The notes under the pieces were generated by a model. That model was not told where the DNA came from. It saw nothing but the letters and a program-made list of their open reading frames with translations, and ran no database searches. Below, in pieces: positions 1 through 9,187 of a stretch of DNA of 40,629 nucleotides (its first letter is position 1; every line of letters begins with the position of its first letter). The position numbers and the translations under genes are program-made. This DNA comes from Deltaproteobacteria bacterium (lineage in GTDB: Bacteria > Desulfobacterota > Desulfarculia > Adiutricales > Adiutricaceae), in assembly GCA_031263525.1 (NCBI GenBank), contig JAISFP010000165.1, forward strand, positions 1 through 40,629. The letters run 5' to 3'.

Positions 1-67
1 CTTTGGTTGCTGCCAACTGGTCAACCTTCCTTTCTGCCTCCACCTACCTATTTACTCATCGATATTG
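1..67. repeat. Partial end of a dispersed TTCA-type element
   Basis: The first bases share a long nearly identical stretch (starting GCCAACTGGTCAACC) with the right-hand end of the element at 15179-15505, then drift apart towards a related terminal motif (CGATATT here, CGACATT there). The other end would lie before the window. Positions 68-345 hold GC-rich degenerate repeats and no gene that I can support. Confidence 0.5.
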
Positions 68-345
68 AAAAAAACTCTCGGCTGGGACTTAAAGGGGGGT
101 AGGGGTCCTGAATGGTTACTCGTACGGAATCAAGGGGTTCATGCTCATCCTGCACGTTCTCAGAGGTGGTTGAGGGCAGGGACTTCCTGTCCCGGTCTGG
201 TCCGGCCGGCTTCTCGCGGACGAAAGGCGGTCCTGGAACCGGACCGGCCAGGGGGCTTCCTGTTCCGGGCTGTTCCGGCCGTATCTTTGTGCGGACGTAA
301 GGTGGGCTCGGGGAGCTGACCGACCTCTGTGTCGGGCAGAGGCTC

Positions 346-1506
346 CTAAGACTCCGAGCCGGTCTCCGGGCCGTTCCGGGGCACGGGCTCCGTGAACGTC
401 TCCGGCGAGTCCCCGGTCCCGGTCTCCGGCTCGGCGAGGACCTGAGGCCCGGCCCCGGTCTCCGCCGGCCCGGCGACGGCGTGAGGCCCGGTCCCGATCT
501 CCGACTCGGCGAGGACCTGAGGCCCGGCCCCGGTCTCCGCCGGCTCGGCGACGGCATGATGCCCGGTCCCGATCTCCGGCTCGGCAAGGACCTGAGGCCC
601 GGTCCCGGTATCCGGATCGGCGAGTGCCTGAGGCCCGGGCCCGGTCTCCGGCTCGGCGAGGGTCTCCGGCCAGGTCCCGGCGTCCGGCTCGGCGAGGGCC
701 TGCGGCCCGGCCCCGGCTTCGAGCGGCTCGGGCACCCTTGGAACCGGCCCGGCCTCGGGGGGGCACAGGGTAGCGGTCTCGATGTAGAGCCTCTCCAGGG
801 CCTTCCGGGCCCTCCTGGTGAGCGCAGCCAGGGGCTCCTTTGGGCCAGGGACCACCGGGTCGCCTATGGCCACGCGGATTGTCCCGTGCCGGGGCAGGAC
901 CGAGCCCGAGGGCCAGAGGTTGCCGGAGTTGACCACGGCCATGGGGACCAGGGGGGCGCCCGTGTGCTTGGCCAGTATGAATGCGCCCTTCTTGAAGGGG
1001 AGCAGGGGCATGGACGCGTCCCGGTTCCGGGTGCCCTCGGGGAAGATTGCCAGGATCTCGCCCGCGGCAAGGCGCGCCTCGGCCTCGGTTATCATCTTCC
1101 TGGCGGCCTCCGCGCCGCCTTCCCGCTCGACCAGCATGTGGACGCGCTTCAGGACCCATCCGAAGACGGGTATCCTGCCCAGCGCCGACTTGGCTATCCA
1201 GGACAGGGGCTTCTCGACGGCCATCGCGGCGGCCGGAATGTCCAGAAGCGAGCGGTGGTTGGCGTAGACTATGAAGCCGCCGCCGGGAGGGATCTTGTCA
1301 GCGCCCGTCACGTCCATGGCGATGAAGGCCGGGCCCAGGACCACGGAGGCCCACACCTGGCCTGACACCGTCCTCGCGAACCTTTTGGAGAAGACGCTCC
1401 CGGCAAGGCACACTATCCCCGCCGAGACGGTCATGACCGTGAAGAGCGGCAGGTACCACGCCGCCGCGAAGGCCCTCGCGAGCGCCCTGGCTATGGTACG
1501 GATCAT
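346..1506 (-). CDS. plsC: 1-acyl-sn-glycerol-3-phosphate acyltransferase (PlsC family) with repeat tail
   Basis: Membrane acyltransferase that adds the second acyl chain to lysophosphatidic acid in phospholipid synthesis. The 386-residue product starts MIRTIARA and has a hydrophobic N-terminal segment (about 15-40). It shows the catalytic H-x4-D motif as NHRSLLD (about 83) and the FPEGTRN substrate motif (about 155). PlsC proteins are usually near 240 residues. Here the last ~135 residues are a degenerate repeat of Pro/Gly/Thr/Glu-rich units (like GPQVLAEPE), encoded by the GC-rich repeat at 350-760. The ATG at 1506 is chosen because it overlaps the stop of the upstream gene as ATGA, which suggests translational coupling. 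The acyltransferase core is clear. The role of the tail is unknown, and it may be repeat expansion rather than a domain. Confidence 0.9.
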   Translation of the reverse strand: MIRTIARALARAFAAAWYLPLFTVMTVSAGIVCLAGSVFSKRFARTVSGQVWASVVLGPAFIAMDVTGADKIPPGGGFIVYANHRSLLDIPAAAMAVEKPLSWIAKSALGRIPVFGWVLKRVHMLVEREGGAEAARKMITEAEARLAAGEILAIFPEGTRNRDASMPLLPFKKGAFILAKHTGAPLVPMAVVNSGNLWPSGSVLPRHGTIRVAIGDPVVPGPKEPLAALTRRARKALERLYIETATLCPPEAGPVPRVPEPLEAGAGPQALAEPDAGTWPETLAEPETGPGPQALADPDTGTGPQVLAEPEIGTGHHAVAEPAETGAGPQVLAESEIGTGPHAVAGPAETGAGPQVLAEPETGTGDSPETFTEPVPRNGPETGSES

Positions 1507-2111
1507 GCCTTCCTGCGGGCGGCTATGTGCTTCTCCAGGCGCGGGAGCTCGTCGGTCTCCCATCCCGTCGAGAGGCGGATCTTCAGGAAGGTCTCGAGCA
1601 GGGCCTCCAGGATGTCCAGGAGCTCCGAGAGGAGGCCCACGCGGTCCAGGAAGGCCCCCGCCTGGCCGAGGTCGTCGCTCTCGGCGGAGTCCTTGACCGA
1701 GGCCAGCTTCACCCCCTGGGGGGAGAGGGAGTCGGAGGGGAGCGAGAGCCTCCACTCCCGGCCCTCGGACTTGATCCGGAGGGTGCCCCTTGTGACCTTC
1801 TTGTTGTTGCCCAGGGCCGAGTAGGCCTCGTCCCAGTCGGCGTCCGCGGGCTCAACCGGGGTGGTGATGGCGACGGAGCGCTTGCTGGGGCCCTGGCCCG
1901 AGGAGAGCTTCAGGCTGTTCTCGAAGAAGAGCTCCACCATGTCCCCGGAGGGGAGCCTGACCGTGCCGCCCCCTGACTCGGAGGCCAGGTAGAGCCAGGT
2001 CAGGAACTCCTCGCCCAGGAACATCTTGTCGTTCCATAGTTCCAGGAAGTCCATGTTTTCGAAGACGCCGGCCGCGGACGCGTCCTTCGCGCCTTTTTTC
2101 CCTTTCGCCAA
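1503..2111 (-). CDS. RdgC-associated protein, equivalent to the C-terminal half of long RdgC proteins
   Basis: The 202-residue product contains FLGEEFLTWLYLASE and, near its end, a helical LLSELLDILEALLETFLK segment. These resemble the second half of the fused RdgC proteins I know from Geobacter-type deltaproteobacteria (the LGTDFLLWLLY region). The gene immediately upstream encodes the first half, so RdgC function is probably divided between two polypeptides. The start is taken as TTG at 2111, because GAGG lies seven bases before it and the sequence further upstream is low-complexity; a GC-rich open frame continues to 2288 without looking protein-like. It overlaps plsC by four bases. RdgC is a DNA-binding protein that modulates RecA; the role of this half is inferred. 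Confidence 0.75.
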   Translation of the reverse strand: MAKGKKGAKDASAAGVFENMDFLELWNDKMFLGEEFLTWLYLASESGGGTVRLPSGDMVELFFENSLKLSSGQGPSKRSVAITTPVEPADADWDEAYSALGNNKKVTRGTLRIKSEGREWRLSLPSDSLSPQGVKLASVKDSAESDDLGQAGAFLDRVGLLSELLDILEALLETFLKIRLSTGWETDELPRLEKHIAARRKA

Positions 2112-2321
2112 GATGTAACCTCGCTCGATGTCGATGTCTGTTAGGATGTCGCGGCCGCGCGGGCGTCCCCGTCCCGGGCGTCTGTCCGGAGGCGGCCCCG
2201 GGGCCGGAGGGCCACGGCGCGGAGCCGGGGAGGCGGGAAGGCCCTGAAGCCGGAGGCCGGAAGGCCGGCAAAGACTGGAAGCGGGCACTGAGAGGGCGCC
2301 CCGGAAGGCGTCCGCCGGCGG

Positions 2322-2924
2322 CTAGAACAGGCTGGGCTTCAGGTGCTGGAGGGCCAGGCGCCCCTCCTCGTCCAGGAGCTCGAGGCCGATTGTCACGGGG
2401 ACCAGCATCATGAGCGGGAGCCCGAAGGTCCTTCCCCAGATCTCCTCGAAGAGGGCCCGGAGCTTCTCCCCGGCGCCGGCGAGCCAGATCTCCTGCCGGG
2501 CGGTGAGCCACACCACCTCCCAGACGTCGGTGGTGAGCAGGCAGCGTCTCAGGAGCTCCAGGCGCAGGGCCTCCTTCAGCTCCTTGCGCTTGACGCTGTT
2601 GGGTTTCCTGCCGGTCTTCTCCTGGATCTCCGCCTCGCGGATCATGTAGTAGCGGTTCAGGATCTTGGTCGGGAGCTTCCGCTGGTCCTGGCGCATGGTG
2701 AAGACGTAGTTGGGGCCGATGCGGTAGCTCCCGTCGTCGAAGTCGAAGCTCAGTGTGTCCAGGAGCTCCACCCAGCCCAGCGAGATCTCCTCGGAGGAGT
2801 TCTCGATGTCCTTGAAGGCGTACTTCTTGAGCCTCTCGCCTATGAAGGGTTCCGTGTACTCCTCCGGAAGCTCGGAGGTTACCCGGTAGCGGGTGACTGT
2901 GGGGGCGCCTTTCAGGATGCCCAT
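2322..2924 (-). CDS. rdgC: Recombination-associated protein RdgC, N-terminal-half type
   Basis: A 200-residue protein with the pattern of RdgC: TVTRYRV at the N-terminus, LKKYAFKDIE, a SLGWVELLD segment, the MRQDQRKLPTKIL block, a basic KRKELKEALRLELLRR helix, and a conserved end VTIGLELLDEEG. RdgC forms rings around DNA and limits RecA access. E. coli RdgC is about 300 residues, so this is a short form whose partner follows 210 bases downstream. An AGGAGG ribosome site lies before ATG 2924. The 210-base gap (2112-2321) is GC-rich repeat-like sequence, unlike the overlap between the next two genes. The three-gene order rdgC, RdgC-like second half and plsC on one strand suggests an operon. Confidence 0.85.
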   Translation of the reverse strand: MGILKGAPTVTRYRVTSELPEEYTEPFIGERLKKYAFKDIENSSEEISLGWVELLDTLSFDFDDGSYRIGPNYVFTMRQDQRKLPTKILNRYYMIREAEIQEKTGRKPNSVKRKELKEALRLELLRRCLLTTDVWEVVWLTARQEIWLAGAGEKLRALFEEIWGRTFGLPLMMLVPVTIGLELLDEEGRLALQHLKPSLF

Positions 2925-3691
2925 GTGAGGCCTCCTCTGCGGCTCCCTTCGGTCCCGGGCCTGGCCGGGAGGGGGGAGTCCAGATATAGTAGCGGTGGAA
3001 ATGGTTTTCTTGCCAGGAAAGGCCGGCCGTCGGCGTGAGCCGAAGGGCGCGAAGCCAGGAAAGGGCCGGGGGCGGCAGCGGACGAGGCCGGCAGGGGAGG
3101 GTTGACGAAACGTGCGGCCCGGGCTGGACTGCGGAGAGGGGTTGTCCAGCGCCCGAAAGCCATGCCCGTAGCAATATAGCGCCGCGCGGACGGATTTTCA
3201 AGAATGCTCCCGGGGCGCGAGCTGCGGCCCGGCACGGGCCCGTTCCGCCTGGGGTGCCGATCCGCCAGCGAGTGGGAGGGGCGCGGAGTTCCGGGCGCGC
3301 CATTTTTTGCGCCGGAGTCCTGGAAGACGCTTGGGACGGGGACGCGGACTCTTCAGGCACATTGTCAGGGAAGGCGCGGAGGACAGAAGAGCGTGTCCTT
3401 TTTCAGGCCGGGGCAGAATCGGCGCAGGGGGGCTCGGGACGCGACTTTTTTTAGGAAGAGTGGCGGGTAGGGCGCTAAGGCAGATCGGGAAGAGACGGCT
3501 GCGGGCATGACAGGACGGGAACCCCCGCCTTCCGGGGCGGGAAGCGGGGGGGATCCCAGGAGCCAGGGGCCGGTCCGGAGGTCGCGGACCTGGAGGGAGA
3601 CCCGGGACAAACTTGCGGCTGGGAGGCCGGCATGTCGCCGGAAGCCCTGCATGAGGCCGGGAGAACGGCCTGTGTTCGGGAAACCTTAAGA
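2925..3691. other. Long GC-rich intergenic region, no gene seen
   Basis: Open frames exist on both strands but all have arginine/proline/glycine-rich, low-complexity translations typical of GC-rich shadows. The rdgC promoter should lie near 2925-3050 but I see no clear boxes. The right edge carries the target-site copy of the MITE that follows. Confidence 0.6.
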
Positions 3692-3875
3692 GTAACCGTT
3701 CAGGCGCCCCTCTGTTGAGGACCTTTTCAGAGGAAGAGAGCACAGATGAGGAGCCCTAGAAGTTGAAAAGTCAATCATGGATGCTTCATGTGGAGGTGAG
3801 AGTTTCTGCAGAGGGCATTCTCGTCGCGATGATCCCCATCTCAAGCTCCCCTTGGGGGGGCACCTGAACAGTTGC
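3692..3875 (+). mobile_element. IS66-type MITE, copy 1 (184 bp)
   Basis: Starts GTAACCGTTCAGGCG and ends in the inverted form CACCTGAACAGTTGC. It is flanked on both sides by the identical octamer CCTTAAGA (3684-3691 and 3876-3883). Ends starting GTAA and 8-bp target duplications are typical of the IS66 family. No coding capacity, so it would need a transposase in trans. A second copy lies at 21006-21190 on the other strand; the ends match well, the middle has diverged. Confidence 0.85.
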
Positions 3876-3881
3876 CCTTAA

Positions 3882-3992
3882 GAGGCCGTGGCTCGGCCTC
3901 TGTCCGGGAGCCCTGCAAGAGGCCGGCGATCGGCCTCTGTCCGGGAGCCCTGCAAGAGGCCGGGGCTCGGCCTCTGTCCGGGGAGCCTGCCA
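3882..3992. repeat. 37-bp tandem repeat, three copies
   Basis: Three head-to-tail units of about 37 bases, each containing CGGCCTCTGTCCGGG, immediately after the MITE target duplication. The third unit is slightly diverged. No protein is indicated. Confidence 0.8.
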
Positions 3993-4056
3993 GGGCCGGG
4001 AGCGCGGAAGTTCCTGCCTGCGGACGGCCTCGTGCCGCCCGGGGGCATCCTGACTC

Positions 4057-5175
4057 TCAGGCGTCCCTGAGCGGGGGGCGCTTCGGCGGGGTGGACGGGA
4101 ACATGTTGGGGGGCCTGAGGCTTGCCGTGTCCGCGGGAAGCAGGTTGCGGCGCTTCTTGATGACGTAGCGCTGGTAGGCCTGGAGCCAGTGGGCGAGATC
4201 GTCCAGCGAGTCCGGGGTGATGCCCCGGTAGATCCAGTTCTTCTGGATGGGATCCTGTAGGTAGCGGCCCAGGAAGCGCATGCGCAGGAGGCTGGCGGGC
4301 TTCTGGCCGGTGCCGGCGTGGCCCTCCACGCGGTCCTTGCTCAGGATCTGCATGAGGATGACCAGGACGGGCTTTTTCAGGTCCACGCCAAGGTCGTCGG
4401 TGGGCAGGTCCATCACCCCCACGAAGCGCTGGGTCTCCTTTATGACGGAGGGGGGCTCGACCTTGAGCTGGCATCCGCCGATGCTGATGTCCTGGACCTG
4501 GCCGTCGGCCACGTGGACCAGGTTCGCGAGCCCGGGGAAGACGTCCTCGGGCACGTCGTGGAGCTGGCAGGAGACCTCGTAGGGCGCCCTCGGGTCCAGG
4601 CGCAGGAAGCTCCTCCTCTGGGCGGAGGTGAGCACCTTGGGGATGGGGACCAGGAGCTGGGCCTCGCGCATGCCGTTCGCGACCCGTATGTAGCGCCGGT
4701 CGTGGATCCTCGTGGAGAACTGGTAGTGTTCCATGGGCTCCTTGGGGGCGGGCCGGAAGTTCAGGTGCAGGACCCCCGGCATCTCCTTGAAGTCCATCTC
4801 GAGGGACGGGGTCTCAGCGAGCGTGATGATCAGGAGCTCGTCGCCCTCCATGGCGTCTATGGCCCCCTTGTAGGAGAGGGAGTGGTCGAGCTGGTAGAGC
4901 TCGATGGTGACGCCTGCCTGGCGGGAGACCGCCCGGGAGAGGATGTCCCAGATGTGCGCCTGGTTGGTGATGGAGCTCCAGCCGCTCTTGCGGGAGCGGT
5001 CCCTCCAGAGGCGGCGGAAGAGGGCGGCGGCCGCCGCCAGGACCACGATGGCGAGGAGTATCCCCACCGCGAGCTTCACAGCGGCGAAGTCTATCTCCCG
5101 CGGGCCGGAAAAGCCCGCCTGGACCTGGGCCAGGTTGTCTGCGGCGGGGGCCGCGGCCGCTAGAAGCGAGAGCAT
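4057..5175 (-). CDS. Membrane-anchored PilZ-domain protein (c-di-GMP receptor, YcgR-like layout)
   Basis: The 372-residue product starts MLSLLAAAAPAA and has one strong transmembrane segment (about 35-57, ending AAAALFRRL). A cytoplasmic region with an N-terminal flagellar-brake-like beta domain follows (about 75-195), then a PilZ domain. The two c-di-GMP motifs are present: RRSFLR (RxxxR, about 208) and DISIGG (D/N-x-S-x-x-G, about 250). This predicts a membrane-tethered c-di-GMP effector that could act on motility or surface behaviour. The C-terminal ~100 residues end in a Pro/Lys-rich tail. ATG 5175 is chosen because the open frame upstream is repeat-derived. A second PilZ gene lies 650 bases upstream on the same strand. 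The domain call is firm, the target process is not known. Confidence 0.85.
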   Translation of the reverse strand: MLSLLAAAAPAADNLAQVQAGFSGPREIDFAAVKLAVGILLAIVVLAAAAALFRRLWRDRSRKSGWSSITNQAHIWDILSRAVSRQAGVTIELYQLDHSLSYKGAIDAMEGDELLIITLAETPSLEMDFKEMPGVLHLNFRPAPKEPMEHYQFSTRIHDRRYIRVANGMREAQLLVPIPKVLTSAQRRSFLRLDPRAPYEVSCQLHDVPEDVFPGLANLVHVADGQVQDISIGGCQLKVEPPSVIKETQRFVGVMDLPTDDLGVDLKKPVLVILMQILSKDRVEGHAGTGQKPASLLRMRFLGRYLQDPIQKNWIYRGITPDSLDDLAHWLQAYQRYVIKKRRNLLPADTASLRPPNMFPSTPPKRPPLRDA

Positions 5176-5829
5176 AGGGGTCCTGGGGGTTGCCGGCTGG
5201 GCCGGGGAGGTCCCGGCCCCGGGCCGGGATGCATGGATTCCGGGGTGTCCGGGTCCGGCGAGACGCTTGGGGGAGAAACTGGCCCATGGCCGCAGGCGCG
5301 CGGGGGGCCGTGGAGATCGGGGGCCAAGGGCGGCAGGCGCTGGCCGGGTCAGGGAGTTCGGTTGCCCTGGACGCAGGCGCGCGGGGGCCGTGGAGATCGG
5401 GTGCCCTGGCCGGGTCCGAGGGATCGGTCGCCCTGGCCGAGGGCGCGCCTTGGGCCGCGGAGATCGGGTGCCCTGGCCGGGTCCGAGGGATCGGTTGCCC
5501 TGGCCGAGGGCGGGCTTTGGGCCGTGGAGATCGGGTGCGCTGGCCGGCAGATGCTGGCCGGGTTCGGACGGCGTCCTTGCCAGGGAGGCGGGCGTCGCCC
5601 GGGTCACGGGCCGGCGGGACGCCGGGCGAAGACCGGGTCGGGGTGGGCGCCCCGGGCGTGGAGCCGGGCAGGGCACGTGGCTGGGACTGCGGGACGCCGG
5701 AATTCGGGCCGGGTCCTGGTCCGGGAGGCGTCCTGGCGGGGAAGGAGAGGGCTGTCGCGGGGATGTCCGGGTCCGGCAGGACGCGCGGGGGCGTCCGGGG
5801 CGGGGGGCTTGAGGCCGGACGGGGGCGGA
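5176..5829. repeat. GC-rich intergenic region with a ~67-bp tandem repeat
   Basis: Two clean units (5385-5451 and 5452-5518), each containing GGAGATCGGGTGCCCTGG and GGGTCCGAGGGATCGG, with more degenerate units on either side (about 5285-5550). The rest is low-complexity and Gly/Arg/Pro-coding in every frame. No gene is supported. Confidence 0.75.
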
Positions 5830-6216
5830 TCAGACGATGCTGAAGGTGCCGTTGGGCAGGGCGAAGAACTCTATGAGCCTCTCGATGGTCCTCCCTGCCT
5901 CCAGGCCTGGATCCACGAACATGAGGCCGTTCTCCATGAAGGGGGTGGTGATGCTGGCGCGGGACCACATGACCTTCGCCATGGAGGACACGTTGCTGAT
6001 GCCCTGCTCCATCATGGCCTTGGGCATTTCCAGGGAGATGGAGTACACGCGCTCGGGGACCAGAGCCTTAGGCCCCATCACAAGCAGGCCCTTCAGGTGG
6101 ATGTCCACCATGCGTCCCAGCTCCTGGTCGTTGGACGTGTCCCTGACGCGGAGGTAGTAGATGAGCTCGCGCCTTTCCAGGCCGCGCTTTTCCGAGAGGA
6201 CAAGACCCTGTGACAT
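5830..6216 (-). CDS. Single-domain PilZ protein
   Basis: A 128-residue protein starting MSQGLVLSEKRG, with AGGTGA four bases before ATG 6216. It has the PilZ fold pattern: RRELIYYLRV at the start, then MVDIHLKGLLVMG, and beta-rich sequence to GTFSIV at the end. The second motif reads DIHLKG where the c-di-GMP binding consensus has Ser in the third position, so nucleotide binding may be weakened. The EFFALPNGTF ending resembles stand-alone PilZ adaptors of deltaproteobacteria. It precedes the membrane PilZ protein on the same strand, so the pair may work together, but 650 bases of repeat separate them. Confidence 0.8.
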   Translation of the reverse strand: MSQGLVLSEKRGLERRELIYYLRVRDTSNDQELGRMVDIHLKGLLVMGPKALVPERVYSISLEMPKAMMEQGISNVSSMAKVMWSRASITTPFMENGLMFVDPGLEAGRTIERLIEFFALPNGTFSIV

Positions 6217-6696
6217 GGCTTCACCTGCGATAGGAGACCCGCAAGGGATCTCAAAAAGCAATTATAACCCCGGCCGCCCGAAAATCAAAGGGCGGCGCGG
6301 CGGAGGCATGCGGCTGTGCCGGGCGTTCGGCACGGCGCCGTGAGGGGCGGGAAGGCCTGCGCGGGGGCAGCCGGAAGGTCCTGCGGCCGGTGACCGTTCC
6401 GGGGCCGGAGGGCCGGCGTGGCTGCGGGGCGGCTGTCATGGCGGGGGCCCGGAGGCGGGCTGACGGATATGTCACCGGAGTCAGGGCGTGCCGGAGGAAT
6501 GTTCCTGCAGAGGAAGCCGGGCAGGCCGGAGGAACGGTCTCCCGAGAGACTTCAGGGCCTGGGCCGGGCGTCCTGAGGAACGGCGTGCGGCTTCGAAGGG
6601 GCGGCTCGGTCTATGAGAGACACAACAAGATGTATGGCATTTGCAATAAAGATAGCAAATGCATTTTGGCACGGCACTGTTGAGCTCGAATTATTA
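6217..6696. other. Intergenic region with a perfect 8-bp inverted repeat
   Basis: GC-rich up to about 6600, with no protein-like frame. At 6637-6662 there is GCATTTGC-N10-GCAAATGC, a perfect hairpin in a locally AT-rich patch; it could be a weak terminator or a decayed element end. The promoter of the PilZ gene at 5830-6216 should lie at the left edge. Confidence 0.45.
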
Positions 6697-6836
6697 TTAC
6701 CTGTCCATTTAAAAGTCGGAATCATCTTCCATGTTTTAGTGGCGAATCAGAGCGGGGAGATACAAGCTCTAGGGCTTACCCGCCCTTTCCACCCCTGGAC
6801 TGATTGCCCAATTCCGACATTTAAATGGACGGGTAA
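6697..6836. mobile_element. 140-bp MITE-like element flanked by TA
   Basis: The ends are inverted repeats of about 25 bases with two mismatches: TTACCTGTCCATTTAAA on the left and TTACCCGTCCATTTAAA when the right end is reversed. Each end is directly flanked by TA, as expected for IS630/Tc1-type insertion. The inside has no open frame. The family assignment is inference; the inverted repeat is directly visible. Confidence 0.7.
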
Positions 6837-6919
6837 TATATGTGTTTCTTCCGCCGGGGAGTCGGCAAGACGACATCGGTGTGCCGACAAACTTTCATGA
6901 TCGCGTCGGGGAGATGGGA

Positions 6920-7012
6920 GCGGGAGGCGGAGCTGGCCGGAGCAGGGGGGGCGGGAGACGGAGCTGGACGGAGCAGGGGGGGCGGGAGACGGAGCTGGCC
7001 GGAGCAGGGGGG
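6920..7012. repeat. 31-bp tandem repeat, three copies
   Basis: Three almost perfect units containing GCGGGAGACGGAGCTGG, followed to 7307 by GC-rich sequence with no supported gene. Confidence 0.8.
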
Positions 7013-7307
7013 CGCGTGCCGGCTTTTCCCCGGTCCGGGGAGTCCAGGCATCGAGGGAGCGGCGGGTGTCGGGTCGGAGGAGGGGGAGACAGGAACGTGA
7101 CAGGCTCCAGGCCGCGCAGGACTGATGTCGGGGGATGCCACGGGGAGGCACGTGAGAACGGCATTCCGTGGCCTGGGTGCGGTGCAGGTCTCCTGGCGGC
7201 TCGGACGGGATGGAGGGTCCGGGGCTGTGCGGAAGGGGCGGGGCCGGCATCCGGGGATGGGGGCGCCGCATGGCCCCGGAAGGTCCGGGCGGGCAGGGGA
7301 CCCGCGC

Positions 7308-8288
7308 CTAGCCCTTGACGTTGTTCACCATGATGAGCTCTGGCTTCTTGATGAAGACCTTGGTGTCCGGGGGGATGCTGTCGGTGAGCCAGACGTTTCC
7401 GCCGATGACCGAGCGGGCGCCAATGACCGTCTCCCCGCCCAGGATGGTGGCCCCGGAGTACACTATCACGTCGTCCTCCAGGGTGGGGTGGCGCTTGGCC
7501 CCGCGGAGGCGGACGCCGGCGTCGCGGGGCAGGGAGAGCGCCCCCAGGGTGACGCCCTGGTAGATCCGGACCCGCTCGCCAATGACCGTGGTCTCCCCGA
7601 CGACGATGCCGGTGCCGTGGTCGATGAAGAAGCTCCCGCCAATGGTCGCGCCGGGGTGGATGTCGATGCCCGTGAGCCCGTGGGCGAGCTCCGTCATCAT
7701 GCGGGGGAGGAAGGGGACCTCCCTGCGCCAGAGCAGGTTCGCCAGGCGGTAGGCCAGGGTGGCGTAGACGCCCGGGTAGCACAGGATTATCTGGTCCATG
7801 TGGTCTCCGGCCGCCGGATCCCCCTCCATGGTTGCCACCACGTCGGAGGCCATGAGCTCGCGGAGCGCGGGGAACGACTCGCAGACCTCCAGGGCTATCT
7901 CCTGGGCGAGGGCGGTGCAGTCGACGCACTCGCCGCCGCGGCGCATGTGGTCGTGGCGTATGGCGTAGGCTATCTCGTCCTTCAGGATCATGTACAGGTT
8001 CGTCAGGTGCTGGCCCGTCAGGAACCTGACGTTCAGGTCGGAGGTGGCCGGCGGGTCCTCGAAGAACCCGGGGAACATCAGGAAACGCCCCAGCTGCAGG
8101 ACCTTGGCCACCTTCCCGAGGCTGGGCCTGGGCATGGGGGAGACGAGCTCGAACGCCCGCAGGCGGTCCCTCATGTCCTGGAGGCCGGCGGACACCCGCT
8201 CCAGCGCGGGCACCACGTCGCGGCGGAACTCCTCCTCGGACTCCTTGAAGCTGCACTTCTGATTCTTGTCAGCGGGCGCGTCCTGCAT
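7308..8288 (-). CDS. cysE: Serine O-acetyltransferase
   Basis: Transfers acetyl from acetyl-CoA to L-serine, the first step of cysteine synthesis in the cytoplasm. The 326-residue product has an N-terminal helical domain (about 20-190) and a C-terminal left-handed beta-helix of hexapeptide repeats. Signature stretches are DIHPGATIGGSFFIDHGTG and VVGETTVIG, then RIYQGVTLGALSL, and KRHPTLEDDVIVYSGATILG with the conserved His near the CoA site. The length and N-terminal extension fit the longer EpsC/SrpH-like anaerobe form rather than the 273-residue E. coli CysE. ATG 8288 (MQDAPADKN) has AGGA about ten bases upstream. It stands alone, with 900-1000 bases of repeat-rich spacer on both sides. Confidence 0.92.
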   Translation of the reverse strand: MQDAPADKNQKCSFKESEEEFRRDVVPALERVSAGLQDMRDRLRAFELVSPMPRPSLGKVAKVLQLGRFLMFPGFFEDPPATSDLNVRFLTGQHLTNLYMILKDEIAYAIRHDHMRRGGECVDCTALAQEIALEVCESFPALRELMASDVVATMEGDPAAGDHMDQIILCYPGVYATLAYRLANLLWRREVPFLPRMMTELAHGLTGIDIHPGATIGGSFFIDHGTGIVVGETTVIGERVRIYQGVTLGALSLPRDAGVRLRGAKRHPTLEDDVIVYSGATILGGETVIGARSVIGGNVWLTDSIPPDTKVFIKKPELIMVNNVKG

Positions 8289-9187
8289 TTGTCTTGATCC
8301 TGGCTGTGATTCCCCCGCGGCTGCGCTTAGGGCGCCCGCCCTTGCCCCGGCCGGGGACGGAGGGTCGCGGAGGGTTCCGGGGCCCGCCGCGTCAGGGCAG
8401 TATAGCACCTGCCTGGGCCCCGGATCCATAGCTGGGACGCGCCCGCGGGGGCATTCCGGGTCCGGCGCGGCGCCCCCCCCGGAGGCCGTGCTGAGGGGGG
8501 GCAGGCCCGCAGTTCCGGGCGGCCCGTGGGCCGGGAGAGAATCCTGCGGGTGAGCCGAAAGGCAAAGAGAGAATCCTGAGGGATCAGAAGGGATACGGAA
8601 TGATCCGGAGGAATCTGCAGGAATACGAAGGGATCGGTTTGATCGGGGGATCCGGGGGGCATTGCCAGGAGAGGAGAGGGAGGTCAGGAGAATTGGGGGA
8701 GCTGGGGCCGGGCGGCACATGGCCTGGGCCGGGACGGGCAGGCGGGCAGCGATGAGGGGTGACGAGGCGTACAGGACTGGGCGGGAGGCCCCTGCCGGCA
8801 CGGTACGAGGAGAACGGGAGGCGGGGGGCAGGAGGGACCTGGAGCCGGGAGGCGCGCGGGCGGAGCCGGGCCTGGCAGAGGGGGCTGCGGGGCAGAGAGC
8901 AAGGAGGCGCTCGGGGCAGTGCTGGAGGCCGAGGTTCTCGGGACAGGAAGGGAGGCGGAGGCGGTCAAGGCAGGATGAGGAGAGGAGGAGGGCGGGACGG
9001 CCGGCGCGGCCGGCCCCGGAGGCTGGCCTGGCGTTCCAGGCCGAAGGCCGCCGGTGTCCGGGGGCCGTTCCTGGGGGTCGCTTCGGCAGGAGGGCCCGGC
9101 ACGGCCGGGCCGGGCGAGGATCCGCCCGGCCCGGACTTCGGTCTGGGACGACCCGGGCCCGGGAGGCCGGGCCTTGCGGAGCTGTGG
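8289..9187. other. GC-rich intergenic region, no gene seen
   Basis: Degenerate direct repeats are visible (for instance GGGATACGGAATGATCC-like units at 8580-8660, and GGAGGCGGGG-rich sequence at 8820-9000). Long frames on both strands translate to low-complexity Arg/Gly/Pro sequence and are rejected. Confidence 0.55.

Noticed and set aside
2925-3691. Several 60-180 codon frames on both strands
   Set aside because: All overlap each other, have Arg/Pro/Gly-rich translations and no ribosome site.
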